Assembly (NCBI RefSeq): GCF_013337185.1
Contig: NZ_SWDE01000006.1
Span: forward strand, 245,440-309,439
DNA length: 64,000 bases
From: Serratia proteamaculans
GTDB lineage: Bacteria > Pseudomonadota > Gammaproteobacteria > Enterobacterales > Enterobacteriaceae
Reading direction: 5' to 3'
This document shows, piece by piece, positions 19,059 to 28,258 of the stretch. Position 1 is the stretch's first letter. Each line of letters starts with the position of its first letter. The position numbers and the translations under genes are program-made. The notes below the pieces were generated by a model. It made no database searches, was not told the DNA's origin, and saw nothing but the letters and a program-made list of their open reading frames with translations.

Positions 19059-20707
19059 GGCTTTGGGCCAAGAGCGGCTCGCCGTGGATCTGGCTGACCG
19101 CCGGATCGGTGGCCGTCAGCCTGCTGGCGTTGATCGGCATTATGCTGTTGCTGGCCGGGCAGGGGATGCGCTATTTCTGGCCCAGCCCGGTCTATCAGTT
19201 TGAACTCAATCAGAGCGCAGCAGGACCGGTGACCCTGATTGGCGAACTGTACCAACAGCAGAGCATTCCGCGCCGTCAATTGCTGGAGTCCGGCGTTGCC
19301 TTGCCGCCAGGAGATGCACAGAGTTTTGAGCGCTATTTGATCAAAGTGGGTAATCGTGACAGCGAAGGGCAAGACTTTCGCACGCTGCTGGCCGGTGACA
19401 TTCTGAGCCAAAGCACGCCGCGCAATTTGCTGGTACTGGAACGCAACAGCAATGGCACCGCTTATGGGTATCTGGCGGGCATGCTGGAGGACGGCCAGCC
19501 GTTAACCGGGCGTAATCTCAGCCAGGCGCTGTTGCAGCGTTTGCCGCAAATTGCCGCGCTTTCGCGTCAGGCGCATGATATTCAGTTCCGTGATATGGCG
19601 CGTATTAACCAACGGTTTGACGCGTTGCGGCTGCGGGAGAAAAGTCTGCTGCATGACGACAAGCTCGACGCCCGTGCGCAGGCCTCTATCAACGCCGAGA
19701 GACTGGAGCTGCAACGCCAGTATCGGTTGCTGTCGGATCGACTGGAAGGCTTGAACCGCGATCGTCACCGTGATGCGCTGCTGCTGCGTGATATGCACGG
19801 TCAGGTTCATACCATTGCGCTCAGCCAGGTGCGCGATGCCTGGTATCCCAATGCGATGACTACCACCCAGAAGCTGGTGCACTGGGGCGAGCAGGTAAAG
19901 AAATTCCTTACTGACAGCCCACGTGAAGCCAATACCGAAGGCGGCGTATTCCCGGCCATTTTTGGCACGGTGCTGATGGTGATCCTGATGTCGATTGTGG
20001 TGATGCCGTTTGGCGTCATTGCCGCGGTTTATCTGCACGAGTACGCCGGTAATAATTTGCTGACGCGGCTGATCCGTATTGCGGTGGTGAATCTGGCTGG
20101 CGTACCTTCGATTGTCTACGGGGTGTTTGGTCTGGGCTTCTTTGTTTATATGATTGGCGGCACCCTCGATCAACTGTTCTTCCCGGAATCGCTGCCCAAC
20201 CCGACCTTTGGCACGCCGGGCGTGTTGTGGGCGGCATTGACGCTGGCGCTGCTGACGCTGCCGGTGGTGATTGTCGCCACCGAAGAGGGGCTGTCGCGTA
20301 TTCCTGCCTCTTTGCGTCAGGGGTCGTTGGCCTTGGGGGCCAGCCGGGCGGAAACGCTGTGGCGCATTGTGTTACCCATGGCAGCCCCCGCGATGATGAC
20401 TGGCTTGATCCTGGCGGTAGCGCGTGCCGCTGGGGAGACCGCGCCGCTGATGCTGGTGGGCGTGGTGAAATCCGTGCCGGTGTTGCCGGTAGATGATATT
20501 TTCCCGTATCTGCATCTGGAGCGGAAGTTTATGCACCTGAGCTTCCAGATTTACGATATGGCCTTCCAGAGTCCGAGCGTAGAAGCCGCCCGGCCGCTGG
20601 TGTTTGCCACCGCCTTCCTGTTGGTGGCGATTGTGGTGGGGTTGAATCTGGCGGCGATGGGCATCAGACATTCGCTAAGGGAGCGGTACAAAGCATGGTC
20701 GCAGTAA
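19055..20707 (+). CDS. PstA-like phosphate ABC transporter permease, extended
   Basis: A 550-residue partner permease (E. coli PstA 296). It has an N-terminal helix (~10-40) and a ~250-residue extracytoplasmic insert with a charged coiled-coil-like stretch ([40 protein letters not shown]). The MetI-type membrane domain runs from ~300 ([17 protein letters not shown]), with the conserved [22 protein letters not shown] loop that docks the ATPase. Its ATG overlaps the preceding stop, implying translational coupling. The matched extensions in both permeases suggest they form a periplasmic structure together, perhaps substituting for, or docking, a binding protein encoded elsewhere. Confidence 0.88.
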   Translation: MRLWAKSGSPWIWLTAGSVAVSLLALIGIMLLLAGQGMRYFWPSPVYQFELNQSAAGPVTLIGELYQQQSIPRRQLLESGVALPPGDAQSFERYLIKVGNRDSEGQDFRTLLAGDILSQSTPRNLLVLERNSNGTAYGYLAGMLEDGQPLTGRNLSQALLQRLPQIAALSRQAHDIQFRDMARINQRFDALRLREKSLLHDDKLDARAQASINAERLELQRQYRLLSDRLEGLNRDRHRDALLLRDMHGQVHTIALSQVRDAWYPNAMTTTQKLVHWGEQVKKFLTDSPREANTEGGVFPAIFGTVLMVILMSIVVMPFGVIAAVYLHEYAGNNLLTRLIRIAVVNLAGVPSIVYGVFGLGFFVYMIGGTLDQLFFPESLPNPTFGTPGVLWAALTLALLTLPVVIVATEEGLSRIPASLRQGSLALGASRAETLWRIVLPMAAPAMMTGLILAVARAAGETAPLMLVGVVKSVPVLPVDDIFPYLHLERKFMHLSFQIYDMAFQSPSVEAARPLVFATAFLLVAIVVGLNLAAMGIRHSLRERYKAWSQ

Positions 20708-20735
20708 CAATAAAGCTATTGCTGGAGAGTGCCCA

Positions 20736-21548
20736 ATGGGTTTGATGACGCCAGGCAGTTTGCCCCGGCTGGATGTCCAGCATCTTGGTGATGAAGATAC
20801 CGCGTTGGCGGTAAAGGATCTCAAGTTGTTTTATGGTGAGAAGCAGGTGCTGCACGATATTTCGCTGCGTATCCCGAAGCACCGGGTGACGGCGCTGATC
20901 GGCCCGTCCGGCTGCGGTAAATCGACGCTGCTGCGCTGTTTCAATCGCATGAATGATTTGGTGGACAACTGCCGGATTGAAGGTGAATTGCAACTTAACG
21001 GCCAGGGCATCTCCGGGACGCAGATCGACGTTGCGGCGCTGAGACGGCGGGTTGGTATGGTGTTCCAGCGCCCGAATCCCTTCCCGAAGTCGATTTATGA
21101 AAACGTGGTTTACGGCCTGCGGTTGCAGGGCGTGCGCGATCGACGCATCCTTGATGAAGCGGTGGAACGTTCGCTGCGTGCTGCGGCGTTGTGGCACGAG
21201 GTAAAAGACCGGCTGCGCGAGAACGCGTTTCGCCTTTCCAGCGGCCAGCAACAGAGATTGGTGATTGCGCGGGCGATCGCCATTGAACCGGAAGTACTGC
21301 TGCTCGATGAACCGACCTCGGCGCTGGATCCGATCTCCACGCTAACCATTGAAGAGCTGATTTCCGCGCTGAAGCAGCATTACAGCGTGGTGTTGGTGAC
21401 CCACAACATGCAGCAGGCGGCGCGGGTATCCGATTACACGGCGTTTATTCACCAAGGCCGATTGGTGGAATACAACGACACCGACGACATCTTCACCTCG
21501 CCGCGCCAGCGCCGTACCGAGGATTACATTACCGGGCGCTATGGTTAA
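20736..21548 (+). CDS. pstB: PstB-like phosphate transporter ATPase
   Basis: A 270-residue ABC ATPase of the PstB family. Walker A is GPSGCGKST (~56-64), the Q-loop region is [20 protein letters not shown] (a PstB hallmark), the signature is LSSGQQQRL, Walker B is [13 protein letters not shown], and the switch His lies in [10 protein letters not shown]. It ends in [10 protein letters not shown], like other PstB proteins. It follows the PstA-like gene by 28 bases and ends the operon before a strong terminator. It powers the two extended permeases. Because classical pstSCAB-phoU is usually elsewhere in enterobacteria, this is probably a second PstB copy. Confidence 0.94.
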   Translation: MGLMTPGSLPRLDVQHLGDEDTALAVKDLKLFYGEKQVLHDISLRIPKHRVTALIGPSGCGKSTLLRCFNRMNDLVDNCRIEGELQLNGQGISGTQIDVAALRRRVGMVFQRPNPFPKSIYENVVYGLRLQGVRDRRILDEAVERSLRAAALWHEVKDRLRENAFRLSSGQQQRLVIARAIAIEPEVLLLDEPTSALDPISTLTIEELISALKQHYSVVLVTHNMQQAARVSDYTAFIHQGRLVEYNDTDDIFTSPRQRRTEDYITGRYG

Positions 21549-21602
21549 GCAGCCATGGTTGCTTTCTGTCGGTGAAATAGAATTCAGGTATTGATGGCGC
21601 TA

Positions 21603-21626
21603 AAACCCGCTTTCGCGGGTTTTTTG
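21603..21626. terminator. Bidirectional terminator between pstB and speG
   Basis: AAACCCGC-TTTC-GCGGGTTT followed by TTTT on the plus strand, and by TTTTAG after the complementary stem on the minus strand. It serves the converging pst-like operon and speG. Confidence 0.85.
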
Positions 21627-21627
21627 T

Positions 21628-22182
21628 TCACTTCACCAGGGGCTTATCGCTGGCAGCGGTTTTGAACTTGGCCATGTATTGCGGCTGGAAGATGCACATG
21701 CGCAGCACGGTGCGGTATTCGCCGTTAACGAAGAACTCGTCAATCAGCTCACCTTCTACCTCGAAGCCCAGTTTGCTGTAAATGTGGATCGCCTTCGGGT
21801 TCTCTTTGTCGACGATCAGATACAGCTTATACAGGTTCAGCACTGAGAAACCGTAATCCATCGCCAGCTTGGCAGCGATAGTGGCGTAACCTTTCCCCTG
21901 ATGAGTCGGATCAATAATGATCTGGAATTCCGCGCGGCGGTGGATGTGGTCGATCTCCACCAGTTCCACCAACCCGACTTTGGCGCCCTGGTGTTCGATA
22001 ATAAAGCGGCGTTCGCTCTGATCGTGGATGTGCTTGTCGTACAGGTCGGAAAGCTCAACAAAGGCTTCGTAAGGTTCTTCGAACCAATAGCGCATCACGC
22101 TGGCGTTGTTGTCCATCTGGTGGACGAACGTCAAATCATCCCGTTCCAGTGGGCGTAGCTTGACGTTGGTAGGGCTGGACAT
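21628..22182 (-). CDS. speG: Spermidine N1-acetyltransferase
   Basis: A 184-residue GNAT enzyme that acetylates spermidine and spermine to relieve polyamine toxicity (E. coli SpeG 186). The start is ATG 22182 with AAGGAA five bases upstream. It is close to SpeG throughout: [40 protein letters not shown], the acetyl-CoA loop in [16 protein letters not shown], and [20 protein letters not shown]. It lacks the extended C-terminus of the E. coli protein by a few residues only. In E. coli speG is at a different locus, so its position beside the pst-like operon is a local rearrangement. Monocistronic. Confidence 0.96.
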   Translation of the reverse strand: MSSPTNVKLRPLERDDLTFVHQMDNNASVMRYWFEEPYEAFVELSDLYDKHIHDQSERRFIIEHQGAKVGLVELVEIDHIHRRAEFQIIIDPTHQGKGYATIAAKLAMDYGFSVLNLYKLYLIVDKENPKAIHIYSKLGFEVEGELIDEFFVNGEYRTVLRMCIFQPQYMAKFKTAASDKPLVK

Positions 22183-22327
22183 GGGGGTTCCTTATGTCGT
22201 GGATGGGTACCAATGATAATACCGGACAATATATTATGGTCAGGATAAGGGGCGGAGTCGCGTATTTTTTCGTAAACAAAGCCGTTATACTGCCTGAAAT
22301 ATAGACAATTCAGAGAGGACGTATTCC

Positions 22328-22522
22328 ATGGCGATAAAACCTCCACTTTCTACCTTGCCGGTGCTGGGTTCGGCCGAAAAAACAGAGAGCTACGATCGGT
22401 GGTACCGGGGCAAGATTGAGGCAGCCATTAACAGTGAGCAGCCAAGAATTCCGCACGAACAAGTGATGACTGAACTGCAAACTCGTTTAGCGGCAAAGAA
22501 AAAATTGCGCAAAATGGGATGA
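22328..22522 (+). CDS. Antitoxin of ParE-type toxin-antitoxin pair
   Basis: A 64-residue protein starting at ATG 22328, preceded by GAGAGGA. It has the motif ESYDRWYRGKIEAAI with a Pro-rich N-terminus and a basic C-terminus (TRLAAKKKLRKMG). Small antitoxins paired with ParE/RelE toxins often contain this 'D-x-W-x-x-K-V-x-x-A-I' type segment, in which the helix binds the toxin. It ends three bases before the toxin start, the classic antitoxin-first arrangement. It presumably also binds the promoter; TATACT near 22288 is a plausible -10. Confidence 0.8.
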   Translation: MAIKPPLSTLPVLGSAEKTESYDRWYRGKIEAAINSEQPRIPHEQVMTELQTRLAAKKKLRKMG

Positions 22523-22525
22523 TCA

Positions 22526-22795
22526 ATGCGGATAGAATGGAGCAGTGAAGCTCAGGAAGAGCTATGGAGCATTATTGATTATATTGATGACAGAAATCCG
22601 CGGGCTGCGCGAAAATTGCAGCACGAAATCGAAGCGGTGGTACTTTCCCTGCCGTTAAACCCCTTAATGCATCGTTTGGGTAGGGTAGATAATACGCGTG
22701 AAATTGTCGTCCATCCCAACTACCTGATTGTTTATAGAATCATCGGACATATAGAAGTTCTGAGTGTCATTCATGCCAAACGTGAATATCCCTAA
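22526..22795 (+). CDS. ParE/RelE-superfamily toxin
   Basis: An 89-residue protein with the ParE layout: MRIEWSSEAQEELWSIIDYI (first strand and helix), RNPRAARKLQHEIEAVVLSL (helix 2), then strands TREIVVHPNYLIVYRI and HIEVLSVIHAKREYP. The conserved Arg and the final strand with H-x-x-R-x-Y-P are typical. ParE members poison DNA gyrase while RelE members cleave mRNA at the ribosome; which applies here cannot be decided. The pair sits between speG and purN, a spot empty of such genes in E. coli, so it was probably acquired horizontally. Confidence 0.88.
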   Translation: MRIEWSSEAQEELWSIIDYIDDRNPRAARKLQHEIEAVVLSLPLNPLMHRLGRVDNTREIVVHPNYLIVYRIIGHIEVLSVIHAKREYP

Positions 22796-22826
22796 ATAAA
22801 AAACCCCGGCTGAAAGCCAGGGTTTG
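22795..22826 (-). terminator. purN terminator
   Basis: AAACCCcGGCT-GAA-AGCCaGGGTTT with one mismatch. On the minus strand the stem is followed by TTTTTTATTT, a strong intrinsic terminator for purMN. It can also serve the convergent toxin gene. Confidence 0.8.
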
Positions 22827-22845
22827 AAGAACTTCAAGAGACGCT

Positions 22846-23484
22846 TTAGTCCGCCGCATGCCCCTGTTCGGGCAGGCGCTTGCCATCGAGCCAGGCCGCG
22901 TCATCACGCATCGCCAACCGACCTTCGACAAACCAGTTCACCACCAGCGGGTAAATCAGGTGTTCCTGTGTTTGCACTCGCTCAACCACCTCATCCTCCC
23001 CGTCACCGGGGAAAATCGGCACCTTGGCTTGCAAAATCACCGGGCCGCCGTCGAGCTGTTCGGTCACGAAATGCACCGAAGTGCCGTGTTCGCTGTCACC
23101 GTTGTCGATGGCTTGCCGGTGGGTGTGCAACCCTGGGTATTTTGGTAGCAGGGAAGGGTGGATGTTCAGCATGCGTCCGGCAAAGTGCTGCACAAACTGC
23201 GGGCTGAGAATGCGCATATAACCCGCCAGCACCACCAAATCCGGTTGATACTGGTCAATGGCTTCTGCCAATGCGACGTCAAACGCCGCACGGTCGGTAT
23301 AGGCCTTGGCATCCAGCGCATGGGCGGCAATGTCTGCCGCCTGCGCACGTTGCAGGCCATAAGCCTGCGCCCGGTTGCTGAATACCGCCACAATTTCGGC
23401 GGCAATCCGGCCCTGCTGGCAGGCGTCAATCAGCGCCTGGAGATTACTCCCCTGGCCGGAGACCAACACCACGATCTTTTTCAT
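22846..23484 (-). CDS. purN: Phosphoribosylglycinamide formyltransferase 1
   Basis: A 212-residue cytosolic enzyme transferring a formyl group from 10-formyl-THF to GAR, step 3 of purine synthesis. The N-terminus VVLVSGQGSNLQALID holds the phosphate loop. The catalytic set is visible as NIHPSLLPKYPGLHTH (Asn, His) and the Asp in EQLDGGPVILQAKV; VLAGYMRILS also matches PurN. Its ATG shares one base with the purM stop (TGATG), so the two genes are translationally coupled. It ends at a strong terminator. Confidence 0.97.
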   Translation of the reverse strand: MKKIVVLVSGQGSNLQALIDACQQGRIAAEIVAVFSNRAQAYGLQRAQAADIAAHALDAKAYTDRAAFDVALAEAIDQYQPDLVVLAGYMRILSPQFVQHFAGRMLNIHPSLLPKYPGLHTHRQAIDNGDSEHGTSVHFVTEQLDGGPVILQAKVPIFPGDGEDEVVERVQTQEHLIYPLVVNWFVEGRLAMRDDAAWLDGKRLPEQGHAAD

Positions 23485-24521
23485 CAGTTGATGACCACTT
23501 GTTGTTCGTCAGAAGAAGCGGTCAGTTTACCGATCTTCCACGCTTTTTCACCGGCAGCGGTCAACAATGCGATGGCGGACTCAACCGCTTCTTCCGGCAG
23601 TGCGATCACCATGCCCACGCCACAGTTAAAGGTGCGGTACATTTCGTGACGGCTGACGTTGCCGGTCTGCTGCAGCCAGGTGAATACGGCCGGCCACTGC
23701 CAGCTGGATTCGTCGATCACCGCCTGCATGCCTTCCGGCAGTACGCGTGGGATGTTTTCCCAGAAGCCGCCGCCGGTCAGGTGAGCGATAGCGTGCACGT
23801 CGATTTTCTCGATCAGCTCCAGCACGGATTTCACATAAATTTTGGTCGGTGCCAGCAGATGATCAGCCAGTGGTTGGCCTTCCAGATCGGTGGTGGTTGG
23901 GTCGGTGTTGCTGACCTCCAGGATTTTGCGCACCAGCGAATAGCCGTTGGAGTGCGGGCCGGAAGCCCCCAGGGCGATCAGGGCATCGCCGGACTGCACC
24001 TTGCTGCCGTCGATGATTTCGGATTTCTCGACCACGCCAACGCAAAAGCCGGCCACATCGTAATCTTCGCCATGGTACATGCCCGGCATTTCGGCGGTTT
24101 CACCACCCACTAACGCACAGCCGGACTGTTTGCAGCCCTCGGCGATACCGGTGATCACGCTGGCCGCGGTGTCCACGTCCAGTTTGCCGGTTGCGAAGTA
24201 ATCCAGGAAGAACAGCGGCTCAGCGCCCTGTACCACCAAATCGTTCACACACATTGCAACCAGATCGATGCCGATGGTGTCGTGTCGTTTCAGGTCCATC
24301 GCCAGACGCAGCTTGGTGCCTACGCCGTCGGTACCGGAAACCAGTATCGGCTCGCGGTATTTCTGCGGCAACGCACACAGGGCGCCAAAACCGCCCAGAC
24401 CACCCATCACTTCAGGGCGGCGGGTCTGTTTAACTACACCTTTGATGCGGTCTACCAATGCATTGCCAGCATCGATATCGACACCTGCGTCTTTATAGCT
24501 GAGAGAGGTTTTGTCGGTCAC
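23484..24521 (-). CDS. purM: Phosphoribosylformylglycinamidine cyclo-ligase (AIR synthase)
   Basis: 345 residues when started at GTG 24521 ([18 protein letters not shown]), exactly the E. coli length and start codon. GGGGAT lies about seven bases upstream. A longer frame to 24563 adds 14 unrelated residues and is rejected. PurM-superfamily motifs are visible: [50 protein letters not shown] and [14 protein letters not shown]. It makes AIR from FGAM using ATP, step 5 of purine synthesis. A PurR-type operator lies 86 bases upstream. Confidence 0.97.
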   Translation of the reverse strand: MTDKTSLSYKDAGVDIDAGNALVDRIKGVVKQTRRPEVMGGLGGFGALCALPQKYREPILVSGTDGVGTKLRLAMDLKRHDTIGIDLVAMCVNDLVVQGAEPLFFLDYFATGKLDVDTAASVITGIAEGCKQSGCALVGGETAEMPGMYHGEDYDVAGFCVGVVEKSEIIDGSKVQSGDALIALGASGPHSNGYSLVRKILEVSNTDPTTTDLEGQPLADHLLAPTKIYVKSVLELIEKIDVHAIAHLTGGGFWENIPRVLPEGMQAVIDESSWQWPAVFTWLQQTGNVSRHEMYRTFNCGVGMVIALPEEAVESAIALLTAAGEKAWKIGKLTASSDEQQVVIN

Positions 24522-24606
24522 TGCGCGATCCCCACGACGGTTTGCGGTTTGAAAACTGTGCATCCGGCATTGATTCCGGACTAAGGCGCGGCAATTCTAA
24601 CAGCGC

Positions 24607-24622
24607 AGGCAAACGTTTGCGA
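24607..24622. promoter_or_regulatory. PurR operator between purM and upp
   Basis: AGGCAAACGTTTGCGA contains the perfect palindrome GCAAACGTTTGC (24609-24620). The PurR consensus is ACGCAAACGTTTGCGT. It lies upstream of purM on the minus strand, as in E. coli, and could also affect the divergent upp. Confidence 0.88.
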
Positions 24623-24776
24623 GTGGCTTGTGAACCAGCTCCGCTTTTTCGTCATCTATACTGTTATTCAATCTTTTGTTGATCCCGATCGGGCTATTGT
24701 GGGTGGCGCAGTCGGCAAAAGGAGGTATAATCCGGCGATTTTTTTGGCCGTCAACCACCTTAATAGGAGAAAAATG

Positions 24777-25403
24777 ATGAAGATCGTTGAGGTGAAACAC
24801 CCGCTGGTGAAACACAAGCTTGGCCTGATGCGTGAAAATGACATCAGCACCAAACGCTTCCGTGAGCTGGCTTCGGAAGTGGGTAGTTTGCTGACCTATG
24901 AAGCGACCGCCGATCTGGAAACAGAGAAAGTGACCATCGATGGCTGGTGTGGTCCGGTTGAAATTGACCAGATTAAAGGGAAAAAAATTACCGTCGTACC
25001 TATCCTGCGTGCCGGTCTGGGCATGATGGAAGGGGTATTGGAAAACGTCCCTAGCGCGCGCATCAGCGTGGTTGGCGTTTACCGTGACGAAGAAACTCTG
25101 GAGCCGGTACCTTATTTCCAAAAGCTGGTGTCCAACATCGAAGAGCGTCTGGCGCTGGTGGTTGACCCGATGCTGGCGACCGGTGGCTCGATGATCGCCA
25201 CTATCGATCTGCTGAAGAAAGCCGGCTGCAACAGCATCAAGGTGCTGGTACTGGTCGCGGCACCGGAAGGTATCGCCGCGCTGGAGAAAGCGCACCCGGA
25301 CGTCGAACTGTACACCGCTTCTATCGATCAATGCCTGAATGACAAGGGCTACATCGTGCCGGGCCTGGGTGATGCGGGCGATAAGATATTTGGTACCAAA
25401 TAA
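24777..25403 (+). CDS. upp: Uracil phosphoribosyltransferase
   Basis: 208 residues ([18 protein letters not shown]), identical in length to E. coli Upp. ATG 24777 follows AGGAG by seven bases, and another ATG directly precedes it at 24774. It converts uracil and PRPP to UMP. The PRPP loop [16 protein letters not shown] and the uracil-binding C-terminus [17 protein letters not shown] are intact. A perfect TATAAT is present at 24726-24731, without a good -35 at 17 bases. It is followed by an intergenic terminator and then uraA, so uracil uptake and salvage are adjacent as in E. coli. Confidence 0.98.
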   Translation: MKIVEVKHPLVKHKLGLMRENDISTKRFRELASEVGSLLTYEATADLETEKVTIDGWCGPVEIDQIKGKKITVVPILRAGLGMMEGVLENVPSARISVVGVYRDEETLEPVPYFQKLVSNIEERLALVVDPMLATGGSMIATIDLLKKAGCNSIKVLVLVAAPEGIAALEKAHPDVELYTASIDQCLNDKGYIVPGLGDAGDKIFGTK

Positions 25404-25409
25404 AAATTG

Positions 25410-25435
25410 AAGCCGACGTGAGTCGGCTTTTTTTT
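25410..25435 (+). terminator. upp-uraA intergenic terminator
   Basis: AAGCCGAC-GTGA-GTCGGCTT then a run of T. It lies seven bases after the upp stop and 30 before uraA, so it probably reduces, rather than abolishes, transcription into uraA. Confidence 0.85.
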
Positions 25436-25464
25436 GACCGGAAAATAATTAGAGGAAAAACCCC

Positions 25465-26754
25465 ATGACTCGTCGCGTCATCGGCGTCAGTGAACGCCCG
25501 CCGCTACTGCAGACCATTCCGCTCAGCTTCCAGCATCTGTTCGCCATGTTTGGTGCTACCGTGCTGGTGCCTATCCTGTTCAAGATAAACCCGGCGACGG
25601 TGTTGCTGTTTAATGGCATCGGCACGCTGCTGTATCTGTTTATTTGCAAGGGCAAGATCCCGGCTTATCTCGGTTCCAGCTTTGCCTTTATCTCCCCGGT
25701 ATTGTTGCTGCTGCCATTGGGCTATGAAGTGGCATTGGGCGGTTTCATCATGTGTGGGGTGCTGTTCTGCCTGGTGGGGCTGCTGGTCAAAAAAGCCGGT
25801 ACCGGCTGGCTGGACGTGATATTTCCGCCGGCGGCGATGGGGGCGATTGTCGCGGTCATAGGTCTGGAATTGGCGGGCGTAGCAGCCAATATGGCGGGCC
25901 TGCTGCCAGCCGACGGTGTCAGCGCGGATACTACGACCATAACCATTTCGCTGGTGACGCTGGGCGTGACGATCCTCGGTTCGGTGCTGTTTCGCGGTTT
26001 TCTGGCAATTATCCCGATATTGATTGGCGTGTTGGTGGGCTATGCGCTGTCGTTCTTTATGGGCGTGGTGGATTTAACCCCGATCCGTGAAGCGCACTGG
26101 TTTGCGTTGCCGACTTTCTACACGCCACGTTTTGAATGGTTTGCCATCTTCACCATTCTGCCGGCGGCACTGGTGGTGATCGCCGAGCACGTCGGTCATC
26201 TGGTGGTGACGGCCAATATCGTGAAAAAAGATTTGCTGCGTGACCCTGGTTTGCACCGTTCCATGTTTGCCAACGGCATCTCGACGGTGATCTCCGGTTT
26301 CTTCGGCTCAACGCCTAACACCACCTACGGTGAGAATATCGGCGTGATGGCCATCACCAAGGTTTACAGCACCTGGGTGATTGGTGGCGCGGCGGTTCTG
26401 GCGATCCTGCTTTCCTGCGTTGGCAAGTTGGCGGCGGCCATTCAGGCGGTGCCGGTACCGGTGATGGGCGGCGTATCACTGCTGTTGTACGGGGTGATCG
26501 GCGCGTCCGGTATTCGCGTGCTGATTGAATCCAAGGTGGATTACAACAAGGCACAGAACCTGATCCTGACTTCGGTGATCCTGATTATCGGCGTCAGCGG
26601 TGCCAAGGTGCATATCGGTGCTGCCGAGTTGAAAGGCATGGCGTTGGCGACCATTGTTGGCATCGGCCTCAGCCTGCTGTTTAAGGTGATCAGCCTGTAC
26701 CGCAAGGAAGAGGTAGTTCTCGAAGAGCCGGACGAACCTGCCGAACAGAAGTAA
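25465..26754 (+). CDS. uraA: Uracil permease
   Basis: 429 residues, the same length as E. coli UraA. It is a 14-helix NCS2/NAT-family proton symporter in the inner membrane. Helices alternate with family motifs: QHLFAMFGATVLVPIL, YLGSSFAFISPVLLLLP, ALVVIAEHVGHL with the uracil-contact Glu, and GSTPNTTYGENIGVM, which includes the second substrate Glu. The C-terminal tail is short and acidic. It starts at ATG 25465 after a weak GAGG. It co-operates with Upp in uracil salvage. Confidence 0.97.
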   Translation: MTRRVIGVSERPPLLQTIPLSFQHLFAMFGATVLVPILFKINPATVLLFNGIGTLLYLFICKGKIPAYLGSSFAFISPVLLLLPLGYEVALGGFIMCGVLFCLVGLLVKKAGTGWLDVIFPPAAMGAIVAVIGLELAGVAANMAGLLPADGVSADTTTITISLVTLGVTILGSVLFRGFLAIIPILIGVLVGYALSFFMGVVDLTPIREAHWFALPTFYTPRFEWFAIFTILPAALVVIAEHVGHLVVTANIVKKDLLRDPGLHRSMFANGISTVISGFFGSTPNTTYGENIGVMAITKVYSTWVIGGAAVLAILLSCVGKLAAAIQAVPVPVMGGVSLLLYGVIGASGIRVLIESKVDYNKAQNLILTSVILIIGVSGAKVHIGAAELKGMALATIVGIGLSLLFKVISLYRKEEVVLEEPDEPAEQK

Positions 26755-26758
26755 TGAA

Positions 26759-26790
26759 TAAAAAACGGGCAGCCGATGAGCTGCCCGTTA
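26759..26790 (-). terminator. Terminator of the lipoprotein gene (bidirectional)
   Basis: ACGGGCAGC-CGATGA-GCTGCCCGT at 26765-26788. On the minus strand the stem is followed by TTTTTTATTC, so it ends the lipoprotein transcript; it may also stop uraA transcription. Confidence 0.85.
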
Positions 26791-26806
26791 GTTTGCTATC
26801 CACTAA

Positions 26807-27322
26807 TTATTGTTGCGTTGCCGGCGGGGTATGGTTGGTCCCTGTTGCATCGACATCACTTTTTAATTCTTCCGCTTTATTCTCTGCGCTGTTTTTAATC
26901 GCTTCGGTTTTCGCTTTGGCTTGTTCTGTCAGGTCGTTGGCACCATTAATGGCGTCGTTCTTAATGGCTTTAGCCTGATCGACCAACTGCTGGCTTTGTT
27001 TGCTGGCGTCATCTTTGATGGCATCGGCCTTGGCTTTGGCATCATTGGTGATGGCATCCGCCTGCTTGCCGGCATCGTCTTTAATCGCCGAGGCCTTGTC
27101 TTTAAGCTGGTCAGCCTGAGTGGTGGCTTCTTTCTTGATGTCCTTGGCTACGGCTGCGGCTTCATCGGTCAGATCGTCCGCTTTTTTCTGGGCGGCGTCT
27201 TTCATCTGCTCTGCGCTGTCTTTGGCTTTTTCAAGATTGGCATCGACCTTGGATGAGTCATCACAACCGGCAAGCACTAGCCCAATGAGTGAGGCCAAAA
27301 TCACTTTATTCCATACTTTCAT
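26807..27322 (-). CDS. Lipoprotein with LEA/apolipoprotein-like helical repeats
   Basis: 171 residues. A lipoprotein signal ends in LVLAGC (lipidated Cys20) followed by Asp-Asp. Residue +2 Asp is the classic Lol-avoidance signal, suggesting inner-membrane retention. The mature part is almost wholly Ala/Lys/Asp/Glu with no Cys, Trp or Pro until the tail. It shows 11-residue-type periodicity: AIKDDAGKQ and AIKDDASKQ are exactly 22 apart, and AIKNDAING follows 18 later. Such sequences form long amphipathic helices, as in LEA proteins and apolipoproteins. The C-terminus (GTNHTPPATQQ) is Pro/Thr-rich. The function is unknown; a desiccation/stress or periplasmic spacer role is inference. Monocistronic, beside uraA. 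Confidence 0.82.
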   Translation of the reverse strand: MKVWNKVILASLIGLVLAGCDDSSKVDANLEKAKDSAEQMKDAAQKKADDLTDEAAAVAKDIKKEATTQADQLKDKASAIKDDAGKQADAITNDAKAKADAIKDDASKQSQQLVDQAKAIKNDAINGANDLTEQAKAKTEAIKNSAENKAEELKSDVDATGTNHTPPATQQ

Positions 27323-27550
27323 TGTCTATATCCTTGTAGAAACCTTGTTTATGGTAACTGCGTTTCGCCTTTCTATACTAGGATAAGTCTTGGATAAAAG
27401 ACAAATTTCACCCACTCTGTCCGTGGGGCATTTGGCTTCCCCCGACGCCTTTGCTCACTATTGCGGCATAAAATCCTGCCGGTTCAACAGCAACCATTTT
27501 CTGTGGTAGACTGACCGCGTTTTCCTGCCAGTTTTGGTTGAGGTGCTTTT

Positions 27551-28252
27551 CTGAATACACCGGCACAGCTTTCACTGCCACTTTATCTTCCCGATGATGA
27601 AACTTTTGCCAGTTTTTATCCGGGGGAGAACCCATCCCTATTGAGCGCGATCCAGTCTGCCGTTCGTCAGGAACATGGCAGTTATATCTATTTCTGGTCA
27701 CGCGAGGGCGGTGGGCGCAGCCACCTGTTGCATGCGTCCTGCGCGGAGCTTTCGCTGCGTGGCGAGGCCGTAGGCTATGTGCCACTGGATAAGCGAGCCT
27801 ATTTCGTGCCTGAAGTATTGGATGGCATGGAGCAGCTGGCCTTGGTGTGTATCGATAATATCGAATGCATTGCCGGTGACGAAGAGTGGGAAATGGCCAT
27901 CTTCAATCTCTACAACCGCATTCTGGAAACCGGCCGTACGCGCCTGTTTATTACCGGCGATCGCCCGCCACGCCAATTGAATCTCCATTTGCCCGATCTG
28001 GCTTCACGCCTGGATTGGGGGCAAATCTACAAGTTACAGCCGCTGTCGGATGAAGAGAAATTGCTGGCGCTGCAACTACGCGGCAAGCTGCGCGGTTTTG
28101 AATTGCCGGAGGACGTGGGGCGTTTCCTGTTGAAGCGGTTGGATCGCGAAATGCGCACGCTGTTTATGACGTTGGATCAACTCGATCATGCCTCCATCAC
28201 CGCCCAGCGCAAGCTGACCATCCCGTTTGTGAAAGAGATCCTGGGGCTGTAA
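27551..28252 (+). CDS. hda: Hda, DnaA regulatory inactivator (CTG start)
   Basis: 233 residues if started at CTG 27551, the E. coli length. GAGG is eight bases upstream. The first codons read (M)[15 protein letters not shown] and contain the beta-clamp-binding motif QLSLPL, which is essential for Hda; starting at the internal TTG 27641 would delete it. E. coli hda is known to initiate at CTG. The remainder is a DnaA-like AAA+ domain: [18 protein letters not shown] (P-loop region), [17 protein letters not shown] (Walker B) and the box VII/sensor 2 region [20 protein letters not shown]. It stimulates DnaA-ATP hydrolysis on the clamp (RIDA). Confidence 0.95.
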   Translation: MNTPAQLSLPLYLPDDETFASFYPGENPSLLSAIQSAVRQEHGSYIYFWSREGGGRSHLLHASCAELSLRGEAVGYVPLDKRAYFVPEVLDGMEQLALVCIDNIECIAGDEEWEMAIFNLYNRILETGRTRLFITGDRPPRQLNLHLPDLASRLDWGQIYKLQPLSDEEKLLALQLRGKLRGFELPEDVGRFLLKRLDREMRTLFMTLDQLDHASITAQRKLTIPFVKEILGL

Positions 28253-28258
28253 CCGGGC

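Noticed and set aside
24522..24563. Fourteen extra codons on purM
   Set aside because: Known GTG start at 24521 gives the exact family length.
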